This document shows, piece after piece, positions 44,944-54,274 of a DNA stretch of 64,000 nt. This DNA is from Aurantibrevibacter litoralis (lineage in GTDB: Bacteria; Bacteroidota; Bacteroidia; Flavobacteriales; Flavobacteriaceae): NCBI RefSeq assembly GCF_034651555.1, contig NZ_JAYEEQ010000016.1, positions 1 through 64,000 of the forward strand, written 5' to 3'. The translations under genes and the position numbers were made by a program. Every line of letters begins with the position of its first letter. Position 1 is the stretch's first letter. Under the pieces are notes generated by a model, which was given only the letters and a program-made list of their open reading frames with translations, was not told the origin of the DNA and ran no database searches.

Positions 44944-45285
44944 TTACGGAATAATAATTCTCAATTTTTAGGACGGCTTTTTTGCATTTGCCGCAACGTA
45001 AAAATTTGTTACCTAAAAAACAGTTAACCAAAATTAGCCTTATTTTGAGCTGCAATTATGCTTTAAATAGTGTATATTTAGCATTGTAAAGTACTCCAAA
45101 CAGGCTACTACAGGTACGCTAACCAAAACCATTATGGATACTATGGCTAAAGTGAAAGCAATTCAAAAAAAGACACAGATAAAAGTGTCTCATTATGCAT
45201 TGCCACACTGCAGTACCAAATTTGGTTACCGTAACCAAATCTCAGCAAACAACGACCATTAACTTTGCTCTAATACCGAAGCACC
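44944..45285. other. Intergenic region upstream of the molybdenum hydroxylase gene
   Basis: About 340 bases without a confident gene. TATATTTA near 45069 is one base off a -7 box. A 42-codon ORF is listed separately. Confidence 0.5.
45134..45262 (+). CDS. Possible small protein upstream of the molybdenum hydroxylase
   Basis: An ATG-to-TAA frame of 42 codons starts MDTMAKVKAIQKKTQIKVS and ends 23 bases before the hydroxylase gene. It is Lys-rich and matches no family I know. It has none of the cysteines of a [2Fe-2S] subunit. It may be a leader peptide or a chance ORF. Confidence 0.2.
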   Translation: MDTMAKVKAIQKKTQIKVSHYALPHCSTKFGYRNQISANNDH

Positions 45286-47568
45286 ATGATACCCACTTTT
45301 ACATTTCTAAAAAAAAATAAGGTTACGCAAGATAATAGCGAAATTTTTGTGCCATCTCGAAGAGATTTTATAAAAATTGGCTCCTTGGCAGGCGGCGGTC
45401 TTCTTTTGGGGGTAAACTTCCAATGCACAAGTGACGTTAAACAAGTCACCTTTGCGCCCAATGTCTACCTTAGTGTCAGCAGCGACAATAGGGTTACCAT
45501 TATAGCTCATCGTTCCGAAATGGGTCAAGGCATTCGCACTTCTTTGCCTATGATTGTTGCGGATGAAATGGGAGCCGACTGGAGCAAGGTGCAGGTTGTA
45601 CAAGCCGATGGAGACGAAGAAACCTACGGCAACCAAAACACTGATGGTTCTTTTTCTGTACGAATGTTTTATGAACCTATGCGTAAGGCAGGAGCAACGG
45701 CCCGATATTTGCTCCTCCAGGCTGCCGCGCAAGAGTGGGGCGTTTCACCATCTTCTTGTACTGCTGAAAATGGTAAAATTACCCATGCCGATAGTGGCAA
45801 AACACTCTCTTTTGGTGCCCTTGCCACTGCCGCACAACAATTGCCCCTACCCGATCCCGAAAGCGTAACCCTTAAAGATTTTTCTTCTTACAAATTAATA
45901 GGCAAAGATGTCCCCATAATTGATTTAGCCGATATCGTAACCGGAAAAGCTGTTTTTGGTGCCGATGTGCAACTTCCCGGAATGAAAATTGCAGTTATAC
46001 AGCGAACTCCCATAGTAGGTGCTACGCTAGCATCCTACGACGATACTGCTGCGCTTGCGATTCCTGGTGTCGAAAAAATTATGAAGATCAATGGTTCCGG
46101 GAATCCGCCTGGTCTTAACAAACCTCTTGAAGGTTTGGCAGTGATCGCTACCAATACGTGGGCCGCTATAAAAGGACGTGAAGCTCTTAAAATCGTTTGG
46201 GAAAAAGGTGCTAATGCGTCGTATGACTCCGCAGTACAAATGGAAACTATGAAAAAAAGCACCCTATCGGACGGACAGGAAAGACGTGTACGCGGCAATT
46301 TTACCGCTGCCAAAAAATCAGCTTCCAAAGTGCTCGATCGAACCTATGAAGTGCCTTTTTACGCCCATGCAACAATTGAACCCCCGGCAGCCATTGCCGA
46401 ATATAAAAATGGTAAAATGGAACTATGGGCACCAACACAACATCCGCAGTGGGCTCGTGGTTCTGTCGCAGAGGCTTGCGGCTTAGATGTAGCCGATGTA
46501 ACGATACACGTTACGCTACTAGGTGGTGGCTTCGGCAGAAAATCGAAACCCGATTATGTGGTAGAGGCGGCGTTACTCGCCAAAGAAGCCGGCGTACCTA
46601 TACGGGTGCAGTGGACACGGGAAGATGATTTGCATCATGATTTTTACCATGCGCACAGTGCGCAGCGTATTGTAGCTACTCTGGATGCAAAAAAACAACT
46701 TACCGGTTGGAACCATCATACGGTTTTTCCTTCCATTGGTGCAACCTCTAGTGCCGAAGAACGGCAGCCCTCGGATGGGGAATTAGGTTTGGGCTGTATT
46801 GATTTTCCTTATGAAGTACCTCATATACGAATAGAAACTCACGAATCTACTGCGCATACCCGGATTGGTTGGATGCGCTCGGTAAGTAACATACACCACG
46901 CCTTTGCCATTTGTAGCATGATGGACGAAATTGCCGAAGCAAGGGGCGTAGACCCCGTTGCACATGCACTCGAATTATTGGCAGATGATGCAAAGCTGGA
47001 CTTTGCCGGAGAACTAAAAGGCAGTTTTGAAAATTATGGTGAACCTTTAGACGATTTCCCCTGGGAAACTAAAAGACTTAAAGAGGTGATACGTCGCGTA
47101 GCCAAGGAGGCCAACTGGGGTGCTCCTTTGCCCTCAGGAAGTGCTATGGGATTTGCAGTACACAAAAGTTTCCTAACCTATGTAGCCTGCATTGTTACGA
47201 TAACGAAAGACAGCAATGGCAAAATAACCATTCCTGAAGTACACTATGCGGTAGATTGTGGAATCGCTGTAAATACAGATCGGGTAAGGTCGCAGTTTGA
47301 GGGTGGAGCCATTTTCGGCACCAGTATTGCCAACACCTCGGCCATAACACTAAAGTCCGGAGAAGTGGCACAACACAACTTCGACGGTTACCTATTGGCT
47401 CGCATGTCTGAGTCACCCAAAAATGTTCATGTGCATTTGGTTGAAAACGGCAAAAAGCCCACCGGCGTTGGGGAGCCTCCTGTACCTCCCTTAGCACCTG
47501 CTTTGGCTAATGCCTATTATAAACTTACCGGAAAACGGGTGTATACGCTTCCCTTTTCGTTAGAATAG
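45286..47568 (+). CDS. Xanthine-dehydrogenase-family molybdopterin-binding large subunit (IorB-like)
   Basis: A 760-residue large subunit of a molybdenum hydroxylase, similar to the beta subunit of isoquinoline 1-oxidoreductase. It carries a twin-arginine signal (SRRDFIKIGSLAGGGLLLG, Arg25-Arg26), so it is exported folded. Molybdopterin-binding stretches include AHRSEMGQGIRTSLPMIVADE and TLLGGGFGRKSKPDYV. The catalytic Glu730 is in GVGEPPVPPLAPALANA. These enzymes normally need a small [2Fe-2S] subunit (IorA) and pass electrons to cytochrome c. No such gene is next to it, which is unusual; it may lie elsewhere in the genome. Substrates of exported members are often aldehydes or N-heterocycles; here unknown. 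Confidence 0.9.
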   Translation: MIPTFTFLKKNKVTQDNSEIFVPSRRDFIKIGSLAGGGLLLGVNFQCTSDVKQVTFAPNVYLSVSSDNRVTIIAHRSEMGQGIRTSLPMIVADEMGADWSKVQVVQADGDEETYGNQNTDGSFSVRMFYEPMRKAGATARYLLLQAAAQEWGVSPSSCTAENGKITHADSGKTLSFGALATAAQQLPLPDPESVTLKDFSSYKLIGKDVPIIDLADIVTGKAVFGADVQLPGMKIAVIQRTPIVGATLASYDDTAALAIPGVEKIMKINGSGNPPGLNKPLEGLAVIATNTWAAIKGREALKIVWEKGANASYDSAVQMETMKKSTLSDGQERRVRGNFTAAKKSASKVLDRTYEVPFYAHATIEPPAAIAEYKNGKMELWAPTQHPQWARGSVAEACGLDVADVTIHVTLLGGGFGRKSKPDYVVEAALLAKEAGVPIRVQWTREDDLHHDFYHAHSAQRIVATLDAKKQLTGWNHHTVFPSIGATSSAEERQPSDGELGLGCIDFPYEVPHIRIETHESTAHTRIGWMRSVSNIHHAFAICSMMDEIAEARGVDPVAHALELLADDAKLDFAGELKGSFENYGEPLDDFPWETKRLKEVIRRVAKEANWGAPLPSGSAMGFAVHKSFLTYVACIVTITKDSNGKITIPEVHYAVDCGIAVNTDRVRSQFEGGAIFGTSIANTSAITLKSGEVAQHNFDGYLLARMSESPKNVHVHLVENGKKPTGVGEPPVPPLAPALANAYYKLTGKRVYTLPFSLE

Positions 47569-47761
47569 GCTATTAGCAAATACATAAAACTGACTATTTC
47601 CTGGAGTCAGTCTCACTTAAAATAGGCTAGCATCCTTTGCTATTGCATTAAAAATTAGGGTGTCCATTACTTTCTACTACGGCTCGTCAAATTAGTAAAT
47701 GGATATTGGTAAAGTGATGAGACTCACATCAAACTGCTATTCTCTTGGTTTATGTGATGTT

Positions 47762-49183
47762 TTACAAACTATCTTTTTGAACAAAATCAGTTTCCAGTGC
47801 TTTAGATAATCCGGAGTTCACGGTGATGTCCGGTCTGGATTTCGTTAGTTCCTGAACCCCTAAATCACTTATTTTGGTATTCCACAGATAAATCCTTTTT
47901 AAAACTGGCATTGCGGCTAGCCCGGTGATACTTTTGTCCGAAACTGAAGTGGCATATAATTTTATCGATTTTAGCTTTGCCAGCTGTTGGATGTAAGCCA
48001 TGTGCGTATCATCAATACCCGTACGATCTAGTTCTAAACGCTCCAGATTTGTGCAAAGTGCTACCAGCTCCATTTCCTTGGTGCCAAGCGGAAGTCCGCT
48101 TAGATCCAATTCCACAATGTTTTGGGATATTTTTTGTAAAGACAAAACCAAATTCTCATCGTAGTTCGGTGGCATATATACAGATACCGATAACGCATTA
48201 GAGCCACCAGCGATACGTTTTAGGGTAATATAATCGGAAGTCAACGCATGCAGCGTGCTGTCCGCCACCTTGGGTAAAAAGTCCCAGTTGGGGGTTGCCT
48301 CACGATTCAACCGCATTTTAATAAGGGATGCCAGCGGTTCGCTTTCCTCCAGATGACTTAGCCGCATTGTATCCGAAGCACCCAATGCAATCCAGCGTTC
48401 TAAGATTTGTATTTCTGTAGCATTCAAGGGCTTCTTACCTTCCGGAGGCATATGCTCCTCATCCTCTGTAGGTAAGTTAAGGCGGCGAATGAGTTCACTA
48501 TCTTCCGGCTGTCCTGCCACAAACACAACACCGGATGAACCTCCCTTTTTTAGGTGTTCAAAACGCGTCATCAGTAATTCTCCTTTCTTTTTATTGGGAT
48601 TATGACAGCTCACACAATTTTTTTCTAGTACTCCCGCCACGATATTTTCATAAATAAGAGGATTGTCCGGTAATATCTCCGTATCCGATTTTCTCGGGAA
48701 TGCCAAAAAATCGGCTCCATGTGTAAGCATTCCGCCATAATGTCCCGTAAAAACTATAAGGACAATGATGGTTATTTGGATTCCTTTTAGCACTATGCTT
48801 TTTATGCCGGCTTGTTCATGAAGCAGGTACCATACTCCTACCAAAAACGCAAGAGATGCTCCCAGCCATTGGTGCCAAAAGAGGATATCTGCTTTCGGTC
48901 CTTGTGCCGTTCCAAGAAAAAATCCGGTTACGGCAGTAAGCAGCGCGATAATGGTGGTCAAGGCCAAAACATGATGGTTAATCTGCTTTCCTATAAGGCC
49001 CATCACACCTAAAACCAATAAGATCACGATAGGGAAATGAAGTAATACCGGATGCCAATGCCCCAGCCACACGACCATATCGGGTAGTTCTAAAAAGGAT
49101 TCAAATACCAAACAGAACACTAAAAAAACACTTAATCCTAAAATAATGAGATTCGCCCAAGTGTTATAGGTTGCCTTTCTCAT
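47762..49183 (-). CDS. DUF2231 membrane protein fused to cytochrome c and leucine-rich repeats
   Basis: A 473-residue protein. The N-terminal part (about 10-160) has about five membrane helices and a DUF2231-type pattern (GHWHPVLLHFPIVIL). A planctomycete-type cytochrome c domain (about 180-275) follows, with CVSCH (Cys190, Cys193, His194) and a probable Met ligand in EHMPPEGKKPLNATEI. The C-terminal 130 residues are leucine-rich repeats (VELDLSGLPLG, LERLELDRTGIDD, LKSIKLYATSVSD, LKRIYLWNTKISD). The cytochrome would face the periplasm. It is the last gene of a tight operon (3 bases after DUF1501). The LRR may bind a partner or glycan. Function unknown; electron transfer for the DUF1553/DUF1501 proteins is the best guess. 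Confidence 0.82.
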   Translation of the reverse strand: MRKATYNTWANLIILGLSVFLVFCLVFESFLELPDMVVWLGHWHPVLLHFPIVILLVLGVMGLIGKQINHHVLALTTIIALLTAVTGFFLGTAQGPKADILFWHQWLGASLAFLVGVWYLLHEQAGIKSIVLKGIQITIIVLIVFTGHYGGMLTHGADFLAFPRKSDTEILPDNPLIYENIVAGVLEKNCVSCHNPNKKKGELLMTRFEHLKKGGSSGVVFVAGQPEDSELIRRLNLPTEDEEHMPPEGKKPLNATEIQILERWIALGASDTMRLSHLEESEPLASLIKMRLNREATPNWDFLPKVADSTLHALTSDYITLKRIAGGSNALSVSVYMPPNYDENLVLSLQKISQNIVELDLSGLPLGTKEMELVALCTNLERLELDRTGIDDTHMAYIQQLAKLKSIKLYATSVSDKSITGLAAMPVLKRIYLWNTKISDLGVQELTKSRPDITVNSGLSKALETDFVQKDSL

Positions 49184-49186
49184 GGG

Positions 49187-50647
49187 TTATATTAAAATGT
49201 CCTTTACCACGTTTCCGGCTACATCGGTGAGTCTAAACCGGCGCCCTTGGTATTTATAGGTCAATTTTTCGTGATCTAAGCCAAGACTGTACATCATGGT
49301 GGCATGAAAATCATTTACATGCACCGGATTTTCAATAATATTATACCCAAATTCATCCGTTTGTCCGTATGAAATTCCGGGTTTCACGCCTCCGCCCGCC
49401 ATCCAAATACTAAATGCTCTAGGGTGGTGATCTCTGCCATAATTACTAGGATCGAACTTTCCTTGACAATAATTGGTTCTTCCAAACTCTCCTCCCCAAA
49501 TAACCAAGGTATCTTCTAGCATACCTCGTTGTTTTAAATCCAAAATCAACGCCGCCGAGGCTTGGTCTACATCTTTGGCTTGCCCGGCCATTTCATTGGG
49601 TAAATTTCCGTGTTGGTCCCAACCTTGGTGGTACAACTGTATAAAGCGTACTCCATTTTCTGCCAATCTTCGGGCTTGTAAGCAATTGGCGGCATACGTT
49701 CCCGGTACCTGAGCATCTTCTCCGTATAATTTTATAATCGATTCCGGTTCTTTTTTAATATCCATTACATCGGGTACGGACATTTGCATTCGATACGCCA
49801 TTTCGTATTGGGCGATACGGGACTCTATTTCGTCATCTCCTGTTTCTACATGATGCATTTTATTGAGTGATGCTACATGATCTAACAAATGGCGTTTGTC
49901 TGATCGGGAAAGGCCATCAGGATCATTTAAATACAACACCGGATCCTTTCCCGAGCGCAACAATACCCCTTGGTGCTTAGAATCTAAAAATCCGCTGGAC
50001 CATAATTTAGAATACAGTCCCTGACTGTTTCCTTTTCCTCTTGAGGTTAACACCACAAAAGACGGTAAGTTCTGATTTTCGCTCCCTAACCCATAGCTCA
50101 TCCATGAGCCCATACTTGGTCTTCCGGATTGCTGATTGCCGGTTTGGAAAAATGTAATGGCAGGATCGTGGTTAATGGCTTCCGTGTGGATGCTTTTTAC
50201 AATACAAATATCATCTACAATCTTGGCAATATGCGGAAAATAATTGCTAACCCACGCTCCGCTTTTTCCGTATTGCTTAAAACCGGCAGCCGAGGGCATC
50301 AATGGAAATTTATCCTGACCGGAGGTCATCCCGGTAAGGCGCTGTCCATTTCGTATGGAATCTGGTAAGTCTTCCCCCATTCGTTTTAACAAGGTGGGCT
50401 TATAATCAAAAGATTCTAATTGTGAAGGTGCTCCTGATTGAAAAAGATAAATAATCCTTTTCGCTTTTGGTGCAAAATGGGGTATTCCCAAGGGTTGTTC
50501 GGTTAAGAGTCGTGTAGGGTTCTTAAAGAGATCGGGGATTAGTAACGACCCTAAGGCCAGCGACCCAATACCCACACTTAACTGCGAAAAAAAATGCCTT
50601 CGATTTACTTTTAATGGGTTTTCCGGATTTGTTTTGTCTGTTTGCAT
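49187..50647 (-). CDS. DUF1501 family exported protein
   Basis: I use the ATG at 50647 (486 residues), which removes an overlap with the DUF1553 gene and leaves a 4-base gap. A Tat-like signal (VNRRHFFSQLSVGIGSLALG) precedes a DUF1501 domain with an alkaline-phosphatase-like fold: RIIYLFQSGAPSQLESFDYKP, GSWMSYGLGSENQNLPSFVVL, FIQLYHQGWDQHG, VIWGGEFGRTNYCQG and DHHPRAFSIWMAGGGV. The Asp/His residues in WDQHG, GGEFGR and DHHPR could bind metals, as in sulfatase-like enzymes. The family is abundant in Planctomycetes beside DUF1549/DUF1553 proteins. Its reaction is not established. Confidence 0.87.
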   Translation of the reverse strand: MQTDKTNPENPLKVNRRHFFSQLSVGIGSLALGSLLIPDLFKNPTRLLTEQPLGIPHFAPKAKRIIYLFQSGAPSQLESFDYKPTLLKRMGEDLPDSIRNGQRLTGMTSGQDKFPLMPSAAGFKQYGKSGAWVSNYFPHIAKIVDDICIVKSIHTEAINHDPAITFFQTGNQQSGRPSMGSWMSYGLGSENQNLPSFVVLTSRGKGNSQGLYSKLWSSGFLDSKHQGVLLRSGKDPVLYLNDPDGLSRSDKRHLLDHVASLNKMHHVETGDDEIESRIAQYEMAYRMQMSVPDVMDIKKEPESIIKLYGEDAQVPGTYAANCLQARRLAENGVRFIQLYHQGWDQHGNLPNEMAGQAKDVDQASAALILDLKQRGMLEDTLVIWGGEFGRTNYCQGKFDPSNYGRDHHPRAFSIWMAGGGVKPGISYGQTDEFGYNIIENPVHVNDFHATMMYSLGLDHEKLTYKYQGRRFRLTDVAGNVVKDILI

Positions 50648-50651
50648 AGTG

Positions 50652-52997
50652 CTATTCTTTGGTAATGGTCTCATCCAGATTATAAATAACCTGAGCCGTA
50701 AGCATTAAAGCGGCGGTTTTCGATGGATCTGTTCTAGGCAGCTGGTAAGCACCTTGCGCTATCAACTTCTCCGCATTTTCCGGGTTATTCAAAAATGTTT
50801 GCAAGGCATCTTGATAATAACCTTCTAAAACCTCGAGTTCTTCCTTTTTTGGATTTCTGATCATTATTTTTTGAAAAGCGTAGCGTACTACGTCGTTTTC
50901 ATTTTTATTTTCTAACAGGATATACTGTGCCAGCACTCGAGCAGCCTCCAACATTTGCACATCGTTTTGCAATGCCAAAGCCTGTAATGGCGTGTTGGTT
51001 TTCTGTCGGCGCACTTCGCAAATATCCCGATTGGGTGCATCAAAAAGAGTCATTGTTGGCGGGGGAAGGGTGCGCTTCCAAATGGTGTACAGCGAACGTC
51101 GGTACAACTTGTCTCCTTCGTCTTGAACATAGCTGGTTAAAACGCCTCTATTGCCTCCGGCATTGGTTTCTTCCCACAAGCCTTCCGGTTGGTAAGGCGA
51201 TACACTTTCGCCTCCTATGGTTTGGTTAAGCAAACCACTCGTAGCCAATACATAATCGCGTATCATTTCACCACTCATCCGAAAGCGGGATGCACGGGTA
51301 TAGAAATTGTTTTCAGGATCGGCCAATTTAATTTCTTCTGTAGCTATAGAACTTTGCTGATAGGTGGCCGAACTCATGATTTTTCGCAAAAGGTACTGAA
51401 TGTCCCAATCGTGTTCCATAAAGTCCTTCGAAAGCCAATCTAACAACTCCGGATGCGTAGGCAGACTACCCTGTACCCCAAAATCTTCGGCAGTTTCTAC
51501 CAGCCCTTTCCCAAAAAGCATGGCCCAAGTTCTGTTTACAAAAACCCGAGCCGTAAGCGGATTATCGGTACTGCTAACCCATTGCGCCAAACCTAACCGG
51601 TTTTTAGGGTAGGATTCCGGAAACGGCAAAATGGCTTCGGGTGTAGCTGGTACTACCTCCTCTCCCAACGCATCGTATTGGCCACGATCGAAGATAAAAG
51701 TAGGGCGTGGCATGGCCTCATCCATTACCATAACTTTAACGTCCTTTCCCTTGGGTTTGTTAATAAAAGAGAGTACATCGGCAGTTTCCTTATCTGTAAT
51801 GGTGATAAAGGGTGCATCGGCAAAATACTTTTGATTCGCAGCTTGTACCGCATCCATCTGAAGCCCTTTTTCATTTACGTTATTAAAAAATGCATACATT
51901 TCAAAATAGTCGCGTTGCGAAAAAGCATCGTATTTATGATCGTGGCATTTGGCACATTCTAACGTGATACCTAAAATGCCTTTCCCCAAGGTATTGGTTC
52001 TATCGGTAACATAATACGATTGGTACTCTTCTTGTATTACCCCGCCTTCTTGAGTAATGGGATGGTTTCTGTTGAAACCCGTAGCCAGCACCTGTTCTAG
52101 GGTAGCGTTGGGAAGTAAATCGCCCGCCAATTGAAGGGTAATAAATTCATCATAAGGCATATTCCTATTAAACGCATGGATAACCCAGTCCCGCCAGGGC
52201 CACATTGTCCGATAACTATCATCCTGATAGCCATGAGAATCGGCATACCGAGCCACATCGAGCCACACTTGCGCCATACGCTCTCCGTATTGCGGCATGG
52301 CAAGGAACTCATTGATCACTTGCGCAATATCTAATGTATCTCCTATAGGCGTCAAAAACTTTTGTATCTGTTCCGCTGTTGGCGGTAGGCCTGTTAGGTC
52401 TAAACTTAGGCGCCGCAGTAGTGTCTCTTTAGATGCTTTTTTTGAGGGTACAAGTCCGTTAGCTTCCATCTTTGCTAAAATAAAGGCATCAATTTCATTT
52501 TGTTCCCATGCCGACGACGTATTGTTCGGCAGTGCTCCTTTTTTAGGTGGAATGTAGGCCCAGTGCCTGTCAAATTTAGCACCTTGGTCGATCCACTTCG
52601 CCAATAGTCTTTTTTCGTGAAGCGTAAGGGTTAGATTAGATTCCGGAGGCGGCATTCGTTGTTCGGGATCGTCTGCCATAATATGTTGGTACAATAGACT
52701 TTGTGCGGTCTTTCCAGGTACAATGGCAAATTTCCCGGGACTTTCAGGCAATTCGGATAAGGCTGCCGCCTCCAAATCTAAACGCAAGCCAGCCTTGCGC
52801 TTGTTGGCATCCGGACCATGACAGGTATAACAATTATCTGATAAAATGGGCTTAATATGAAAATTGTAATCGACAACGTCGGGCAGTTTTACTGTGGTAT
52901 ATTCCGCGGAGGTTGATTGAAACATACCCACATGTATTGCATATAGCAATGTTAGTGCGCTCGTTAATATAATACCTAGTACGATGCCCTGCTTCAT
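50652..52997 (-). CDS. PSCyt1-DUF1549-DUF1553 cytochrome-domain protein
   Basis: A 781-residue exported protein with an N-terminal hydrophobic signal (LGIILTSALTLLYAI). The planctomycete cytochrome C domain 1 has CYTCH (Cys56, Cys59, His60) and MPPPESNLTLTLHEKRLLAKWIDQGA. DUF1549 follows (about 165-370: LLRRLSLDLTGLPPT, WLDVARYADSHGYQDD, FNRNHPITQEGG), then DUF1553 (about 470-740: FVNRTWAMLFGKGLVETAEDFG, SSATYQQSS, PNRDICEVRRQKTNTPLQAL). A second CxxCH-like site is CAKCHDHKYD. The set PSCyt1-DUF1549-DUF1553 is typical of Planctomycetes and Verrucomicrobia. It is translated just before DUF1501. The enzymatic role is unknown. Confidence 0.9.
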   Translation of the reverse strand: MKQGIVLGIILTSALTLLYAIHVGMFQSTSAEYTTVKLPDVVDYNFHIKPILSDNCYTCHGPDANKRKAGLRLDLEAAALSELPESPGKFAIVPGKTAQSLLYQHIMADDPEQRMPPPESNLTLTLHEKRLLAKWIDQGAKFDRHWAYIPPKKGALPNNTSSAWEQNEIDAFILAKMEANGLVPSKKASKETLLRRLSLDLTGLPPTAEQIQKFLTPIGDTLDIAQVINEFLAMPQYGERMAQVWLDVARYADSHGYQDDSYRTMWPWRDWVIHAFNRNMPYDEFITLQLAGDLLPNATLEQVLATGFNRNHPITQEGGVIQEEYQSYYVTDRTNTLGKGILGITLECAKCHDHKYDAFSQRDYFEMYAFFNNVNEKGLQMDAVQAANQKYFADAPFITITDKETADVLSFINKPKGKDVKVMVMDEAMPRPTFIFDRGQYDALGEEVVPATPEAILPFPESYPKNRLGLAQWVSSTDNPLTARVFVNRTWAMLFGKGLVETAEDFGVQGSLPTHPELLDWLSKDFMEHDWDIQYLLRKIMSSATYQQSSIATEEIKLADPENNFYTRASRFRMSGEMIRDYVLATSGLLNQTIGGESVSPYQPEGLWEETNAGGNRGVLTSYVQDEGDKLYRRSLYTIWKRTLPPPTMTLFDAPNRDICEVRRQKTNTPLQALALQNDVQMLEAARVLAQYILLENKNENDVVRYAFQKIMIRNPKKEELEVLEGYYQDALQTFLNNPENAEKLIAQGAYQLPRTDPSKTAALMLTAQVIYNLDETITKE

Positions 52998-53000
52998 CTA

Positions 53001-53032
53001 CATAAAAAATTTAAAGCCAATGCTAAGGCTTT
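53001..53032 (-). terminator. Possible weak terminator or attenuator before the DUF1553 gene
   Basis: On the minus strand AAAGCC/GGCTTT (53032-53027 with 53018-53013, 8-base loop) is followed by a T-run just before the start codon at 52997. The segment is nearly the same as the porT leader. Confidence 0.35.
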
Positions 53033-53149
53033 GTTTGTGTTTGTTACAATGTCCATCCTTTTTAAATGTCTACTAGGTGTTTTGCTTTTGAATCGGCTTA
53101 CACTTACTAAAGTGCCTTGTAACCCTTTGCCTAGATTCTGTTTTACGTT

Positions 53150-54274
53150 TTAAACCCGTTCTAATTTTATAGGTGGGGTGTTGTGCGCATTCCACTGGCA
53201 TACGTACAAATTTTTATCATTATCTACAAAAACATCGTGCCCGTGATTAAAAATCGGTGTTTCTAGATGGTGCATTTTCTGCAATTCGCCATTGATGTAT
53301 TGTGGTGCTTCCCCACCCGGATTGGATACTACCTTGTTGTTGCCGTCTAAAATGGTGACAAAACCGGTATCTCTCACCCATTTTTCCCCTGAACGTGTTT
53401 CGGACCAACAAACCCCTGCATAAATATTGTCATCATCCAGTACGGGTCTACACACAAAAGCACCGGGTAAAGCTACCGTTTTGAGGTATTTTCCATCGAG
53501 CGTAAAAAACTTAAATGCATTTTCTGTTCGCGATGTAACAACCAAAACCGCTGCTTTTTTATCGCGGTAATCTACTGCAATGCCGTGGGCATTGTCCAAA
53601 TTATAATTTTTATCGGCATTATTTTTTCCGCCCCACTTGCGTATAAATTCACCTTTGTGGTTAAACTGCAAAATATAGTCGGAACCATAACCATCGGCCA
53701 CGTAAATATCCCCATTAGGGCCTATGGCAGTCTCCGTGGGTCTGTAGGGCTGTTCCGAAGTATATACGCCTATAGTTTGGGGATGTGGTAGGGGAAAAAT
53801 AAGGCGGCCGTCTATAGTGGTCTTTAAAACTTGACCCGCTTGTGCCTGACCTTTACCAAATCTATCCGTAAAATAACCACAATCGACAATAAACAGGACA
53901 TCTTCGCCTCCTTCATTTTGCAAGGTAAGTCCATGCCCCCCGGGATAGCCGGTACCCCAATGATCTAACAATGTACCCGACTTGTCGAAAATCAAGATGT
54001 TGTTCGCTGTGTGATCCCCAATCATTAAAAGCCGACCTTTGCTGTCCATTTGCATTTCGTGGCAATTTAGAATAGGGTTAAAGTTGGGGCTTATTTTTGC
54101 CCAATTTCGGTTTACCTTATAGGTATAGTCTCCGTGACCAATGATGGTATCATCCATTGTCGTGCTTTTTTTTAAAATATGAAACCCGAAAGACGGTAAG
54201 GACATTAGGGCTGTGGCAGTTAATGCCGTCTTCTCTATGAACCCCCTTCTAGTTATGTTGCCTTTTTTATTCAT
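53150..54274 (-). CDS. Tat-exported NHL-repeat beta-propeller protein
   Basis: A 374-residue protein with a twin-arginine signal (NITRRGFIEKTALTATALMSL; Arg9-Arg10). The mature part is an NHL-type six-bladed propeller with repeats such as NILIFDKSGTLLDHWGTGYPGG, GPNGDIYVADGYGSDYILQFN and KGEFIRKWGGK. Propellers of this kind resemble peptidyl-glycine lyase or lactonase-like proteins, but no active site could be assigned. It is probably the first gene of the NHL-DUF1553-DUF1501-cytochrome run. The gap to the next gene is 152 bases and contains the weak hairpin listed above. Confidence 0.83.
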   Translation of the reverse strand: MNKKGNITRRGFIEKTALTATALMSLPSFGFHILKKSTTMDDTIIGHGDYTYKVNRNWAKISPNFNPILNCHEMQMDSKGRLLMIGDHTANNILIFDKSGTLLDHWGTGYPGGHGLTLQNEGGEDVLFIVDCGYFTDRFGKGQAQAGQVLKTTIDGRLIFPLPHPQTIGVYTSEQPYRPTETAIGPNGDIYVADGYGSDYILQFNHKGEFIRKWGGKNNADKNYNLDNAHGIAVDYRDKKAAVLVVTSRTENAFKFFTLDGKYLKTVALPGAFVCRPVLDDDNIYAGVCWSETRSGEKWVRDTGFVTILDGNNKVVSNPGGEAPQYINGELQKMHHLETPIFNHGHDVFVDNDKNLYVCQWNAHNTPPIKLERV

